A stretch of 64,000 nucleotides of DNA, taken from assembly GCA_943737045.1 (NCBI GenBank), contig CALSFV010000061.1:434001-498000 (forward strand), given 5' to 3'. A program made the translations under genes and the position numbers. Shown piece after piece: positions 18,003 to 39,937 of this stretch. Position 1 is the first letter of the stretch. Each line of letters begins with the position of its first letter. Under the pieces are notes generated by a model. That model saw only the letters and a list, made by a program, of their open reading frames with translations. It was not told the origin of the DNA and made no database searches. The DNA is from Parapristionchus giblindavisi. Its lineage: Eukaryota > Nematoda > Chromadorea > Rhabditida > Diplogasteridae.

Positions 18003-20661
18003 CCGAATATTTCGATCAGATGTTTGCATCAGCAAAGGAGATTTTTCATGGTGAAGAAGGCATCACGTGTTATACATGATTATATCACATCACATAGATC
18101 ACCTTAAATATTTTTATGTTGCATGTTTTGTCAAAATTTGATTTGATTTGATGTTATTTGAAACTAATAGAGTGCATTGCATGCGTTTTCATAATATATT
18201 TCGCCAATATTTAATAAAAAAAGTCTTCCTTCTGATCATTCTGCTTCTTCAAGTCTTTCTTTCAAGCTACTGTGGAAGAATAAAAAGATTAAAAAATCAA
18301 TACCCTATTTGACGAAAAAATCAATATTCTTGTTTGAACAGGAATCCGGGATATACCTTCACTACGAAACAGTATGTGTTCTCCGTGTGTTAGTCTGTGG
18401 TAATCTATTCTTAGCCTAACAAGACAAACATATCAATGGATGGTTCTTATCACTTGTGCTGATGGATGATCTTATCTTTCTCCCCTCACAACTACTACAT
18501 ATCACTGAAATAAGACATCGGACATCTCTGTCCGTGCAACTCTCTAGTAACCCTTCCCCCTCTCCGGTTACTCTTCTACCTCTCTAATCCCTCTACCTCT
18601 CTGGTTACTCTATCTAAATTCTCTAACGTGTTAACGCTGTTTGCTCAACTTATCGTTGTGTGTCGTAAGCAGGGTAAAAGAGGTCAGAGACGTCATCAGG
18701 AAAAAATAACTGATAACTAAACATGATCAGTTAAACAATCCTCTCTAATCTTTGTTCTAACGATTTCGTTACAAATCACGAACTGATACTCATTGTCAAT
18801 CTCATCTGTTACATCACCTTATTCTTATTCTTTATTCCATCATATTATACACACATTACAGGAAATGAGATGACGTGAGGGGATCGATGGATGCCCGTCG
18901 CTAACAATAACATAGCGATATTACTCTGGATTATGATACAGTAGCAGTTTAGGAGAAAAGGAAGATTGAAAAAAGGAATAATTGACAGTGGGGAGGTCTT
19001 AACTAACCCTGCACTGAAGGGGGGAGGCGCGTGGGGATCACCATATAATGCATCGTGCAAAAGGCATATTACGCACATAAAACAACATTTTATCGATTTA
19101 TTTTTCGATTATGAAATTAAAGGGAGCGTAACCTCACTCAATGGCCTCTTCATTGCGCACACTATTTCTCTGTTCTCTAACAACGAGAGAGCATTGCGCG
19201 TCGAAGAGACCATTGAGTGAGGTTTCGCACCCTTTAATAAAGATGTGAACCCCTCCCACGGAGCGTGCACTGAGCCGGAAATGTCTGAATTGTTTTCGTG
19301 GATCTTCGCGATGATCGATAGAGGGTTCTTCATACTCTTTCGTTCTTCTCTGTTTGCTCCCGTCTCGATTGACCCCTCAAGCAATTAATCAATCAGCCAC
19401 CTTTCGTCCCTCCTCACTCTCGCCAGAGACACATTTATTTTCTAAGAAAAGCCTCCAGACGTGAAACCCATGAACGAATGTAAAAAGCTGTTTGCGAATT
19501 TAAGCTTCCGCTTATAAAGGTCAATCGTTCTTCGAAATATAAGATATTTGCGAGTAATAAGTTTTCTCTTTCCTTATAAACCAAAAAGAAAAGAATATGA
19601 TGAACGTTTCGATGATCTTTGTAATAATATTTTTCACATTTTTGAGTCATTTAAAAGAAGATTTGTTCCTTTTGGATAGGTTACTTGTTTTTTTTCTCGA
19701 TCCAAAGCTGTTCGCCTCTCGTTCGTATCTTCTTATCTCACCGAATCATTATCAACAGCGTAAAATGACCCCCTCCTAGAAGACGGCAAATCAGGAGTTG
19801 TATGCCTCCTATCAAGCAATTACTGACGTAGTATTGAACCAGGACTTCCTGGGTTATTTCTATCTATTCTTCTGGATTTTTTTCCCGATTCATTATTCGA
19901 AAAGTATCAAGTGTCGCGGATCAAAATTTGTACAGTTATGATCTATGGGATTTGTTGTGTTACTATGATCAAATTGAATGACCACACTAAACTGTAGTTC
20001 ACATTCGAGTAAACCTCTCGAGTGTTTAGATGAACAAAACGATTGAATCATACAGATAAGAGTCAGTTGAAGTGCTTCTACAAAAGATGAAGAGGAAAGG
20101 TAAATGAATTGTATCGTCACTTGTGTTTGACGTAGTTATTACATCCATGTCTAGTTCTGTTTAAAGGACAGGGACTAACAAAACGAAGCCGAGATGAACT
20201 TGGCACGTGTACTTCATTCTTTGGAAATCCCCTCCGGCAACACCCTCTCGCTCTCTTTGTCTACGAGAGAGTGTGGCCGGAGAGTAGAATGCTCTCTATC
20301 TTTTCTTTAACAAAAATAACAACTTCGGAACACTGAGTCATTAATGCATGTAATGCATGTTTATCTGCTTTGATCTTCAAAATATGCGATCATAAATTAT
20401 ACAGAATTATTACACACACAAATATCACCGGATAAGCGGGGCAAAAATGGTCATAATATCATCGGATCTAGAATGATTAACTGCTAAAGCTAAGGGCCCT
20501 GCTCTATACAATGAAAAAAAGATGGAGAAAACACAGACGTATATGATGTGATAGTAGAACAATGAACGAATTAACCGGTTTAGCAGTGGAGTGTTGAACG
20601 ATTACATATCTATATAGTACAATTGAGTGCTAGTGAGAGAATACTGTACATTAAATATTGA
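18003..20661. other. Intergenic between tRNA block and kinase 3' end
   Basis: No supported gene. Holds a family-A MITE (19117), a diverged family-B remnant near 20230-20300 (TCTACGAGAGAGTGTGGCCG) and polypyrimidine-rich stretches near 18540-18620. A minus-strand string SLKERLEEAE then stop near 18240-18280, preceded by an acceptor-like CCACAG, could be a terminal exon, but no partner exon was found. Confidence 0.35.
19117..19237. mobile_element. Family-A MITE
   Basis: TTAAAGGGAGCGTAACCTCA and the complementary end TGAGGTTTCGCACCCTTTAA; closely matches 9877-9996. Confidence 0.85.
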
Positions 20662-29743
<9,082 letters not shown>

Positions 29744-30320
29744 GGTATCCTGATCTGATCGACTCTCACCTGGAATACCGTAATCTCCGTATTATTGATT
29801 GATGAAAAAACAGCAAAAGCAACAGAACACGATGGGACGCGAAGTTACTTAATGCTAAATGAGCAAGGAAAGGCGGAAGAAAGTCTTGAGAGAAGAGTGA
29901 CACATGGAATAGATTGTTTTGCCTTTAGGATGTGAAATAGATGCAATTACAACCATTCTAGGAAAACACAGAAACCACCACACGCAGTGCAAAGTTCGAC
30001 TAGAGTTGCATATTAGGAAAGGTCGTTCCGACTTCCCCGACACCACCGTCTGTGTGTGCGTTCGGTGGTATAGGCGAGAGGGAAAGGGGAGGACGGAAGG
30101 GGGCGGAGCCGGTACAGGAAGAGATGAGAGAGCGGCCAGACGACGAGAGTGATGGATAAGAAGCTACCCTACAATGTTGAAAAGAGATAGATAATTAGAG
30201 TTGATGATCAGAGACGCAGAGGATGATGATAAAAAGTGAGTACGAAGTAATTGTTTGTATATATAGTTGAAGAGAGGCAAGATTAGGTATGACGTTGATC
30301 TACTTGAAATCTAATGAACA
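29744..30320 (-). promoter_or_regulatory. Likely kinase 5' region
   Basis: Upstream of the kinase ATG. A GC-rich patch at 30090-30125 contains GGGGGCGGAGCC, which resembles an Sp1/KLF GC box, in otherwise AT-rich DNA. No TATA box or start site could be assigned. Inference from position only. Confidence 0.3.
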
Positions 30321-31272
30321 TTGACCCAGTCACGTCCTTTATTTATTTATTTATTATATAAATATTATATCAGTTGTAATATTACCCAAGTTTGAGGTAT
30401 TAAACGCAACTGATGATGGTGAATTACGACAAAATTTTTCTTTTAAACAATAAACATGTATCTGCAACCTCTACATAGGCTTTAGAAAGAAAAATGCTCA
30501 AAATTTAGTTCAATCAGAAACGAGAACAAGAATATCAATAGATCGAAGATGACATGATCCTTTTAATGAGCCAATCAGAGATTAGTCATCTATTACAAGC
30601 CAAAGATCAATTCGAGCTAATGATAAATAGATGTTAATTACTTTCCGTTCAACAATCTTGATTACAGTCAGTTGCGAAAACAAATTTGCGTTATGAGAAT
30701 GTAACTTTGTTGATTCAAGAATGTAGCAACATTGCATTTCGAGAGTGGCCGTGGAGTGACAGAGAAAACGTAGAGCGAAAAAGAGAGAGAAATCAAAAAA
30801 TAAATAAAATATAAATGTTATCAATATCTCATCTATTCCTAAATTCCGTTCGAAATTTGAACTCATTGCCAGCAAAGTTTACGTGGACATCTCCGTTGTT
30901 ACGGCAGAAGCACGTGAAGCAAACGTACAACAAATCATTAGCATTACTTATTTTAGCTCAATCATTGTTCAAACTTGATCGATCAATATATGATTTCTAA
31001 CGTTTAATCGTTGAATATTGATCGATGAGTATTGATCATTGATCTACTTATAAAAGTTGGACTCCAGATTACTTTGTCTGCATATAACGGTTGGACCGCG
31101 ATTGCACTGATCTTGTAACAGCGCTAAACCGATTATCCTCGAACACAGTGATCGTTCTTTCCTCCCAAAAGACTCAATTTCAAAGAACAAAATGAATCGA
31201 AACAGGGATTTCACGTGAACTCATCTTCACTCAAACAGCTTATTTAAATTTTTTTAAAATTTAAATTAAAAT

Positions 31273-31375
31273 GTTTAAAGGCAGGTTCGAGCTAATTTTA
31301 CTTTCTGGCAAAACTCTCTCGTCGACAGAGAAAATGAGAGAATATGACCAGAGTGAAGAGTTTAAATGAATTTAA
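31273..31375. mobile_element. Family-B MITE, diverged
   Basis: TTTAAAGGCAGGTTCGAGCT at the left; CTCTCGTCGACAGAGAAAAT in the loop; the right end is eroded after GAGTTTAAATGAATTTA. Confidence 0.65.
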
Positions 31376-32564
31376 CCTTTCCGATTCTCTTCTAGGTATC
31401 AAAAGCCTTCTCTGAATTCAGGACATTCTCACGAACAAGAAAGGAAGAGGTAGAGACGGAATGAAATTAGATCTACACAGTTTATAGTAGACTCCCGTGC
31501 TGGGAATGCGAGGCTCGAATTGCGCCAGCCAGGGTTTAATTCCTGGCTTGATGCAATATCTGGACCGCGTTAGGCGGAAATTCTAACTTCCTCTTCTTTC
31601 CGGACGAAATTGGTTTCATATGAGGGAGGAGGCATGTTTCTCACCAGAAAAAATTCATTAAGATCATGTGTGGAGAATTAGAAAATGAGAAAACGCAGAA
31701 CCAATATAATGCATTCAGAGAACATGGAGGCTATATCTCATTACGGGAAGTAGTGTTTGTTTTGCCGAGTGTAGTCTGCTGCCAGTAATCGGACTCAAGT
31801 CGTTTTTACTTCCATGCGAAATCTGACGAGCGAAAATTTCAAGAGTACCAAGAATTCCGTGTATCCAACAACTAACTGTAACTAGAATAGCTTTGAGAAT
31901 TGTTGTGCGAACGAAAAACACTAAAAAAATATCTAAAATAAGTGTTCTACGGATGTGTGATATATGGATCGGAATGCATTTGGAAAATATGAATAAATGT
32001 TCAATATAGACGAGTAATACGATTATAACCATTCAAGGATTAATCATGATGCTGTCGTGGAAGCATATGGAGAAGGAGAAGAAGAAGGGAAGATATGATG
32101 GAAGACGAAAAATGTGATTCATCATCGATAGAATAAAGTCAGGGAAGAGAATGATGATGAATTTGATTGCAGGGGCAAAGTTTGAATGCTGGGAAGCCCT
32201 CTGATCCAATATGATTGCTATTTTGAAAACTGATTGGCGAAGATCAAAGATCAAATTAGATTTGGAAAGAATTAGCCAAAAGAAGATCTACAGCAGATTC
32301 TCAGTCATCGCTAATCGTAAAAGTAGAAAAAGAAAAATTATATAGAATATTCTGTGCAAGTGGCAAAGATCAGGAGGATTTCAATGATGAGTTGGTGTTA
32401 TCGCATTACTATTTGAGTACACATTAGGTTCATATCAATAAAACAATGGAAAATACTCAGTGAATGATCAAATAGAAGATTGATAATGCTAACAATAAGG
32501 AAGAAGAAGAAGAATAGTGGAGGAAATGTATGAGATAGACAATAGAGTATGCATGGAAGAAACG

Positions 32565-32640
32565 ATGGGGAGGGAGAGGGGGAGAGGGAGAGGGAGGGTA
32601 GAAGGAGAGGGAGAGGGAGAAAGGAGAGGGAGAATGGGTT
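32565..32640. repeat. Purine-only tract (GGGAGA)n
   Basis: GGGGAGGGAGAGGGGGAGAG and similar hexamers for about 75 bp. Potential for triplex or G-quadruplex structure; no gene. Confidence 0.8.
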
Positions 32641-33989
32641 GATGGAGGGGTGAAGAGGTATAAGATCGAATAACTGGAACGGGTCGGAGGGTATAAAGAT
32701 AGAGGTAGTATAGATAGTAATGAATGTTGTATAGATTGTATACACAGATCGACAATATCTTACATGGCTCACATCTTACAATTTTAAGTCTAATGTGAAT
32801 CGTATACTTGTACTTTCACCTATATGCGTCGAGAGGGGTGCTGCCTATAAAATTTTGCCTTTTCGAAAATTGGGTAAAGTGTCCCAAAGATTGGTATGTC
32901 GAAATCGGAGAGCTCATACGCGTTAAACTGGAAAACGCAAACTTGAAATTTGAATTCGAGGGCGCGAAGAAGGTACGGTAATTAAAATTTGTACTTTAAA
33001 GATTTACTTCATTTCTAGAACACAGAAATTTGCAGTCGGTAAGTCGAAATTCGAATTACCGCACCTGATATGGGCCCGCGAAATCAAATTTCGAGTTTCC
33101 TTAGAGCTTGTAAACAAGCCGATTTGGAGTTTATACTCTTTATCAGTCTCGTGGTGTGATTTTTGTCAACAGCCGATTCATGTACATATCATATATAAAA
33201 ATTCCCAGAAATCAACAAACAACTGCGATCCTGCCTTTTCCATTATAAAATACCGCATGAATAATTCGCCATCTATTCATTTCTCAGAAATCACATAAAT
33301 AATAACACAGCCATACATCATCTATATGAAATGGATGAAGAACATTGAAATATGAGCATATTATACATCAAACACATGAGTCCTCGTGTCTTGCGAGAAT
33401 AGCGAAATGATAGAAGTTAAGAGGAGAGGGTGGGGTAGTGATAGAAGGAGAGGGAGAGAGGGAGACTGAGAGAATCAGGGTTATAGGTGCAGAAAATGAT
33501 TCCGCCAAGCGGTCTTTACTGCGTTCTCTGGAAAGAAGATAGATGGATTTAGAGGGGTGGAGCGGAGACCAAACTATAGACAGGACTGTTTTTTCTGATC
33601 CAACTTTTGTTCTAAAATCAGGACCCGCAACCGTCTATGTTAGGTCGAGTAGTCACGATGCAATAAAGATATAATATGGATGTTCGGTTAATGATTTTTA
33701 CGATTTGTCGGAAAATATATTTTGGCCTGATTTCTCAATTCAGTCCAAAAATATGGATCTGAAATTAGCCCAAATCCTGACCAAAATTCAGACCGATTTT
33801 CACATGCCCTGATTTCATGCCTACTCTTTGACTATCTCGACCTGAACTGATTGAGAGATAGCCCCTGAGATATGCGGAGGGGTAATAAATAACTATCTCA
33901 AGACCTCGGGAATGCTAGAGAAATAAAAGTAAACGCGAATAGATTGGGAAGAATTTAGAATGAAAAGATATCGTGGGAATTATGGAATT

Positions 33990-34275
33990 CGATTTGACTC
34001 TCCTCTCTGGACACAATCTCTCGCAGACAAAGAAAGTGAGAGAGTGTTGCGAGAGTGATTAATTTCAAATCAGACCCTTTAAAAGGCGCGTAACCTCTCT
34101 CAATGTTTTCTCGTTGTTAGAGAAAAAAAAGAAATAGTGTGCGCAATGAAGAGGCCATTGAGTGAGGTTGCGCTCCCTTTAAAATGACATCCCAAACGAA
34201 TTTGAACCTCTGTATTCTAGCCACAATCTCTCGCTTATTCGTCTACAAGAAAACATTGCCAGATAAGAACCTTTG
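33990..34275. mobile_element. MITE cluster: B, A, B
   Basis: A family-B remnant (34000-34083; AAGAAAGTGAGAGAGTGTTG), then a family-A copy in reverse orientation (34078-34182; right end GAGGTTGCGCTCCCTTTAAA), then another family-B remnant (34183-34275; GACATCCCAAACGAATTTGA). The ends abut or overlap by a few bases. Confidence 0.7.
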
Positions 34276-36499
34276 ATTGTGAACACAAAAAATATGCTAA
34301 AGCTAAAAAGGCTCTCTTCTCTCGGCCCTCATTTTTTTTTCAAAAATTGAAACTCTCACAGTGGACTGTATGCTTACATAAGATCTACTCAAGAATATTG
34401 CTAAAAATGACATGTCTGGCAATCAGCAAATATTGACCGAACTTAAGTCTCGGAAATGATTATGTTATGCAATATAATATCACTCCCGTTCATCGTATCA
34501 TCTATCACTCATTCATCCCCTAATATATGCTTTAGTGATTATTTCAATGAATTCAATCAAGCTATAGTCATCGAATCCCCGGATAAGCAAAGTAGTCCAT
34601 TCCCTTAGCTAACAAAGATCATATCAACTGAGATGTCTTCACTTAGATATATTATGCGATACAACGGAAATGATAAAGTTGATTGAGAAAAATAGTTTGC
34701 TAAATAACACCCTAACGGAAAAAAAATTGGAGTGTTTTGGACGATGGAAAATATTGGACCATAAGCTTAAAAGTGGTAGGGGCGTACAACTTGGATGTTG
34801 ACGAGATCTATCCTTGGTACTTTGCACTCAACACAATCAAAAATGTCCTTAATTCGTCCCATAACGTGTCCCATAGCGTCTTTGATTGGGTTCGATCTCC
34901 TCTCTATGTTTATCGTATAAAGAAAAGTATATTATTAGATTATTAGGTTTTATTGTACGCAGTACATCTTCTTAACTTAATTTTCCGATGTTCATGCTAT
35001 TCTTATACCACGTTCTATTCTAAAGTATTTCTTCAACCAGTTTCTTGTACATATCCTAATATGTACCTAATGCGTACCCGCATAATGAAGTATTATTATT
35101 GGTTCTAACGAGTGATCATTCATTGAATGATAAGATGACCTAACAATAAGCGCTATTATCAATACCGTAGTTTGTTCCTCTGTTCGTTTGTTAGATCCCC
35201 TTATTCACAGTATGTGTTTACGCTGTCGGGCCTAACCATGTTATTCCTGGCAGCGTCCCCTTACGTGTCCTTCAACAAGGATGTTATGTTGTTGGAACAA
35301 AAAAATACAAGGAGTTTTCCGTGTAGAACTACGCAAATAGGTTTGTACAGCTCATCGAACAAGTCCTTGCTTGAGAAAGTCGAAAGTTTTGAATTTCCCG
35401 AACTCTCTAGGGCTATCATTTGCAACGAAAGGGATAAATAGTAAAAAAACACTAAACAAAAAGAACGGGTTCAGTAAACTACGCGAGTGGGTGGATTGAG
35501 ATTGAATGAAATAGAAAAAGAAGGCTAAAAATAGACGCATTTTGTTGATTGGTATGTTTGAGAAACCGTTATTGGCGAACGTCTCAGCAATTGTCATTGG
35601 ATCTCAGGTGTCTGGTCCACCCTCGCAGGTGTCTGATTGTGAGATGAGACCAATCCATCAATTAGTCGGTGTGATTTTCATGTGACTCATCAACGCAATT
35701 TAACACTTTTATAATTCAAATGATGCTTCTTCAACGGATTCTTTGGTAATGCGACGGACCTCCATTAACCTATACTAATCACATACCTGCCCTTCTTGGG
35801 CATTTGCTATGATGGAAATAAAGAAAGAAAGAAAAAGAAAGAAAGAAATATTTAATATACATCTCTCATGTTAATGTTGAAATAATTCAAGGACTGTATA
35901 TCAGCCAGAGCATTAAAAAACATTCCTCGCTAAAAGAGCACTTTTTTATAACTATCCTCGATAAACACGCCTTTCCCATTCACTATAGATCCTAACGAAG
36001 TTCATCTTTGACCATTCAAATTGAATTTAAAGTATACATGTCAGTGAGGGAAGTACAGTAAATGATGACATTGCCTATCAGATAAACACTCACATATTCA
36101 CTCGTAAGATGCAACCACAACTCATCTCTTCGCCCAACTATATCTATTTTCAGGCTGAATATGCATGGTTAAAAACGAATGAGTCTGTACAGGTATACCC
36201 CAAGAATATTTGATAAAACACCAACTGGATACGTGATGTCTGGGAGAGAATATGTCGGGGCTTTCTCATTGACGGACTGAAAAATGTGAACCGCAAAATA
36301 TGAGGTGACTGCATAGAGATTGGAACTTGAGTGATCGTTCGTTGTCCTTTTCCTATCGCCAGTGATAAATACTGTGCCTCGAATTGTTTGTGATGGTCTT
36401 TGAGAAACATACATGGTTTTAACCATGTAACAGTACTTTTTAGGCACCTTGTAAAAGTACCATTGTGACACTGTTCACCCTAAAACGTTCGCAAAAAAC

Positions 36500-37100
36500 A
36501 TCACGTTTCGATGTCGTGTTTCGCGTTGTCACGTTCCATTGTTTTCGAGACCAGAGAATGTTCATGTAAATCCCTCACACCTCTCTTGTACGAGAAGTTA
36601 GCGCGACCACTCATCTACCACAGCGCAGTGGTAAACGTTCGGAGTCATTCCTCCCTAGGCGCGAGTTCAAAACGTTCTGCTAGCGTTCTTCAATTTTCAA
36701 AAATTACGCCTTTCCCTGCACGGGCCTGATCTTTCGAGGGACTCCACGTTTAAAGGTGGACTCCCGCGAATATTTTCGTGAACAAACTGTGAAGATAGAA
36801 TGATAGCAAAAGTTATTCTACATACCGTACACTATTTATTTTATGCTAATTCAGCATATTGATCACTAGAATCATGAATGAATCATGCTATCAAACTCAG
36901 GCAAAGGCGCGCTTTTTGAAAATAAGAAAGTTCGGCAATAGGATTCGAACCCGTGACCATGCGCTTTCTAGTTAGAAGTTTTACCACTACGCTGAGGGGA
37001 CAATGGGTAGTCTCCCTATCTTCTTGCATATCACTAGACACTTGCATAAGCGAGATATAAGAGATTTGCATGATCATTCGCGGGTCTCCACCTTTAACTT
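36500..37100. mobile_element. SINE/MITE-like unit with two tRNA-like modules
   Basis: AAAGGTGGACTCCCGCGAAT (36753-36772) and its inverted partner ATTCGCGGGTCTCCACCTTT (37077-37096) bound a 340-bp foldback. A tRNA-like module lies on the minus strand at 36933-37002 (GCGTAGTGGTAAAAC and GGGTTCGAATCC). Another lies outside it on the plus strand at 36612-36680 (GCGCAGTGGTAAACG and GCGAGTTCAAAAC). Neither folds into a clear cloverleaf. Confidence 0.55.
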
Positions 37101-37117
37101 GGTTAGGACATTCGGAT

Positions 37118-38609
37118 TTAAGACACCGGCTCAGTGAGATTCCAGGAAGTGCCGGACATCGACCTCACCGATTTGGCCCAAAAATTTTTTATGGATACCC
37201 CCATAGGCCCCCATCACAAAATTCGTATTCATTTGGGCTGGTTCCTTGAAACACAGATGTGGCGGGTTTTCGAAATTTGAAAACTCGATTTTCACCGAAA
37301 AAAAATGGAGCGACCTAGGACCAATGTTAGTGTCGATTAATTATAAGTATAAATAGACAACAAAAACTGGCTATACGATGGTCCGGAGATCCGATCGCAA
37401 ACTGTTTTTTTATCTCTTTAAAACATTCTAAAATTAATTAAAATTTTAAAACAAAAAAGTGCAGTCCAATTTTTGCCGCATCTTATAGAGAAAAAAATTT
37501 CGCGTCGAATGAGCGAAAAAATTGAAAAATCGAAAGATACCTATTTTGAGAAAAATGGACCTGAAGATGACCCGAAAATATTTTTGTTTTCAAAACCCCT
37601 CATGTTTGTACTCATATTGAAGAGCTCGTCGAGTATAACAACTTTTATATTGAACGTTTTGTCTGAAACTCGTGTACAAGAGAATTACATGAGTTTTATT
37701 TATTCACACGGTTGTTCACCCAATTTTGAGTTAAACGAAAGTAAAATATTTTTTGTGCACAAATTGATTACGCCTATATTCTAGAACTCAAAAATCCATT
37801 CTTAATTTGTTGTTTCACGAAAAAAAAATTGTCGGCCCCTATTCTGAAAAAAACATGATCTCTAAAGTGGTCATGAAAAAAAAGTTGTCGAAACCTTGCC
37901 ATGCTTATACTCATTTTAAAGAACGCATCTAGTACATCATTTCCCATGTTGGTCGTATTCTATGAAAGTCGTTTGTTCTCAAGATACAAGCAATCTAAAC
38001 GATTAGGATCCAGTAAATCTTAATTCATGTAATTCTCTTGTACACGAGTTTCAGACAAAACGTTCAACATGAAAGTTGTTCTACTCGACGAGCTCTTCAA
38101 TATGAGTACAAACATGAGGGGTTTTGAAAACAAAAATATTTTCGGGTCATCTTCAGGTCCATTTTTCTCAAAATAGGTATCTTTCGATTTTTCAATTTTT
38201 TCGCTCATTCGACGCGGAATTTTTTGCTTTATAAGATGAGACAAAAATTGGACTGCACTTTTTTGTTTTAAAATTTTAATTAATTTTAGAATGTTTTAAA
38301 GAGGTAAAAAATCAGTTTGCGATCGGATCTCCGGACCCTCGTATAGCCAGTTTTTGTTGTCTATTTATACTTATAATTAATCGACACTAACATTGGTCCT
38401 AGGTCGCTCCATTTTTTTTCGGTGAAAATCGAGTTTTAAAATTTCGAAAACCCGCCACATCTGTGTTTCAAGGAACCAGCTCAAATGAATACCCATTTTG
38501 TGATGGGGGCCCATGGAGATATCCACAAAAAAATTTTGAGCCAAATCGGTGAGGTCGATGTCCGGGGTCACCGGCACAACCCTCGAATCTTACTGAGTCG
38601 GTGTCTTAA
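37118..38609. mobile_element. 1.5-kb foldback element
   Basis: Arms 37118-37692 and 38022-38609 are inverted copies at high identity: TTAAGACACCGGCTCAGTGA facing TTACTGAGTCGGTGTCTTAA at the ends, and the same MSEKIEKSKDTYFEKNGPED frame in both arms. The centre of about 330 bp is unrelated. No transposase is recognised, so it is probably non-autonomous. Confidence 0.82.
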
Positions 38610-38696
38610 TACGGGAACACCTTTGCCTTGGCCTTTATGATCCACTTTATCGGTTTCTCACAAGTTATTACTCGGTTCTAATGCTGTGATAGGTCA

Positions 38697-38850
38697 TTAA
38701 AGGTGGAGACCAGCGAACACTGATGCAAATCTCGTGTGACGTGCTATGCAAGAAGATGCGAACGCTCCTCAATCCCTAGCGCAGTGGTAAAACGTCGTGC
38801 TAGTACGCGTGTGCTCGCGTGTTCAAAACGAATATCGGAAATGATCGATC
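38697..38850 (+). repeat. tRNA-like SINE fragment
   Basis: TTAAAGGTGGAGACCAGCGA, then ATGCAAATCTC and ATGCAAGAAGATG, lead into GCGCAGTGGTAAAACGTCG (A-box-like) and CGCGTGTTCAAAACG (weak B-box). The same order of blocks occurs in reverse at 36900-37096, so these are two copies of one tRNA-derived repeat. Confidence 0.55.
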
Positions 38851-39682
38851 AACATTGAAAAAACCGCAAGCGTTAATTGAAATAAAGAATCACAGAATGT
38901 AGATCATGAAACAAATTAAGAACGACGAGAATAGAATAACACGCGTGTCACCGAAGAATCGAATAAAATCCGGGGGTGGTTGGCACATTTTTTGACCCCC
39001 ATATATTATTGCATTTTTTGGTAGTCCATATGGTCCCTAACAACGTACCGTCGAGCTTTTTTGCATATCTTCATTTTCAACGTCGGCAGACGTCGTCAAA
39101 CTTTTTGGACGCCGAAAATTGCCGACTTTGGAGCTCTGTAGCTCTTCAGGATGTAGTTTTGGTATCAAACTGTCAACAGAAGAATTCTTCGGAATATCAA
39201 GGAGAATGCGCTTGCATCATTGCCATATCGATATTTTAATTAGTTTTTTCGTAAATCGATTTTATTGATTATTGTTCTTAAAAATATAGAAGCCGAAACT
39301 TTTCAATAGCTCAATAGATAGAGCTCGACGAGAGGAATTCAATGGTATGCTGACGGTTACTGTATGTGGTTGTCTTCGAAAGTTATGATCATTTCAATAT
39401 TTTCATTGCATGCGATCACACAAGAGGAGAGTGACGCAGCCAGTGATCTACCCACTCTTCTCCCTCGTGCAATGACTTCGATCATTGAAGCTAGTTTTAC
39501 TGTTATTCTTGTGTGCATCTACTAGTTATTTTTCATTATTTTCGAATATTCATTTCTAAAAAAAATCGATTAATATCAATCATCATGAATGCAAACAACA
39601 CAACAAAGAGGCCTTATATTCACAGGAATATTTTATTACAGTCTTTCGTCGAGAATAAAATACCATCCTAAAGAAGTCGTTT

Positions 39683-39937
39683 TCATGTTGTCCTAGAATT
39701 TTCCTCGTCCTCATCCTCCTCAGCATATCCCTCCTCGAAGACGTCATCGCCCAGCACAGAGTCCTCGGACTCCTCCGCAACTCTTCTCTTCCGAGTCATT
39801 CCACTGGCCGATCGAACACTCGACCTCGTCCCAGTGCTCTTCTTACTCGTCTTCGATGACATCTTCGTCGTCGAACATTGATAAGATCGACAACTGAATT
39901 CAGCCGAAGAGAACGACGTGAGGTTGGATTTCATCAA
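39683..39937 (-). CDS. 84-aa basic/acidic ORF in foldback arm, left copy
   Basis: Starts MMKSNLTSFSSAEF; the middle is basic and Ser-rich (MSSKTSKKSTGTR, GMTRKRRVAEE); the tail is strongly acidic (GYAEEDEDEENSRTT). The right-arm copy differs by one residue (C to Y in SAEFSCRSYQ). The charge layout would suit a nuclear or DNA-associated peptide. No domain recognised, and it could be a captured exon. Unknown. Confidence 0.35.
   Translation of the reverse strand: MMKSNLTSFSSAEFSCRSYQCSTTKMSSKTSKKSTGTRSSVRSASGMTRKRRVAEESEDSVLGDDVFEEGYAEEDEDEENSRTT

Larger units (their letters stand above)
30321..36480. other. Gene-poor interval
   Basis: No exon set or RNA gene could be supported. Recognisable content: MITE copies listed separately, a purine tract at 32565-32640, an inverted repeat near 32930-33105 (AATTTGAATTCGAGG...CGGTAATT facing AATTACCGCACC...CAAATTTCG), and (AAAG)n at 35815-35850. 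Short open frames are AT-rich and without domains. Confidence 0.4.

Noticed and set aside
18240..18285. Terminal exon of an unknown minus-strand gene (SLKERLEEAE then stop)
   Set aside because: A plausible acceptor precedes it but no in-frame upstream exon could be identified between 18.3 and 20.6 kb.
31490..31560. tRNA gene candidate (CAGGGTTTAATTCCTGG)
   Set aside because: Only a B-box-like stretch is present; no A-box at proper spacing and no acceptor pairing.
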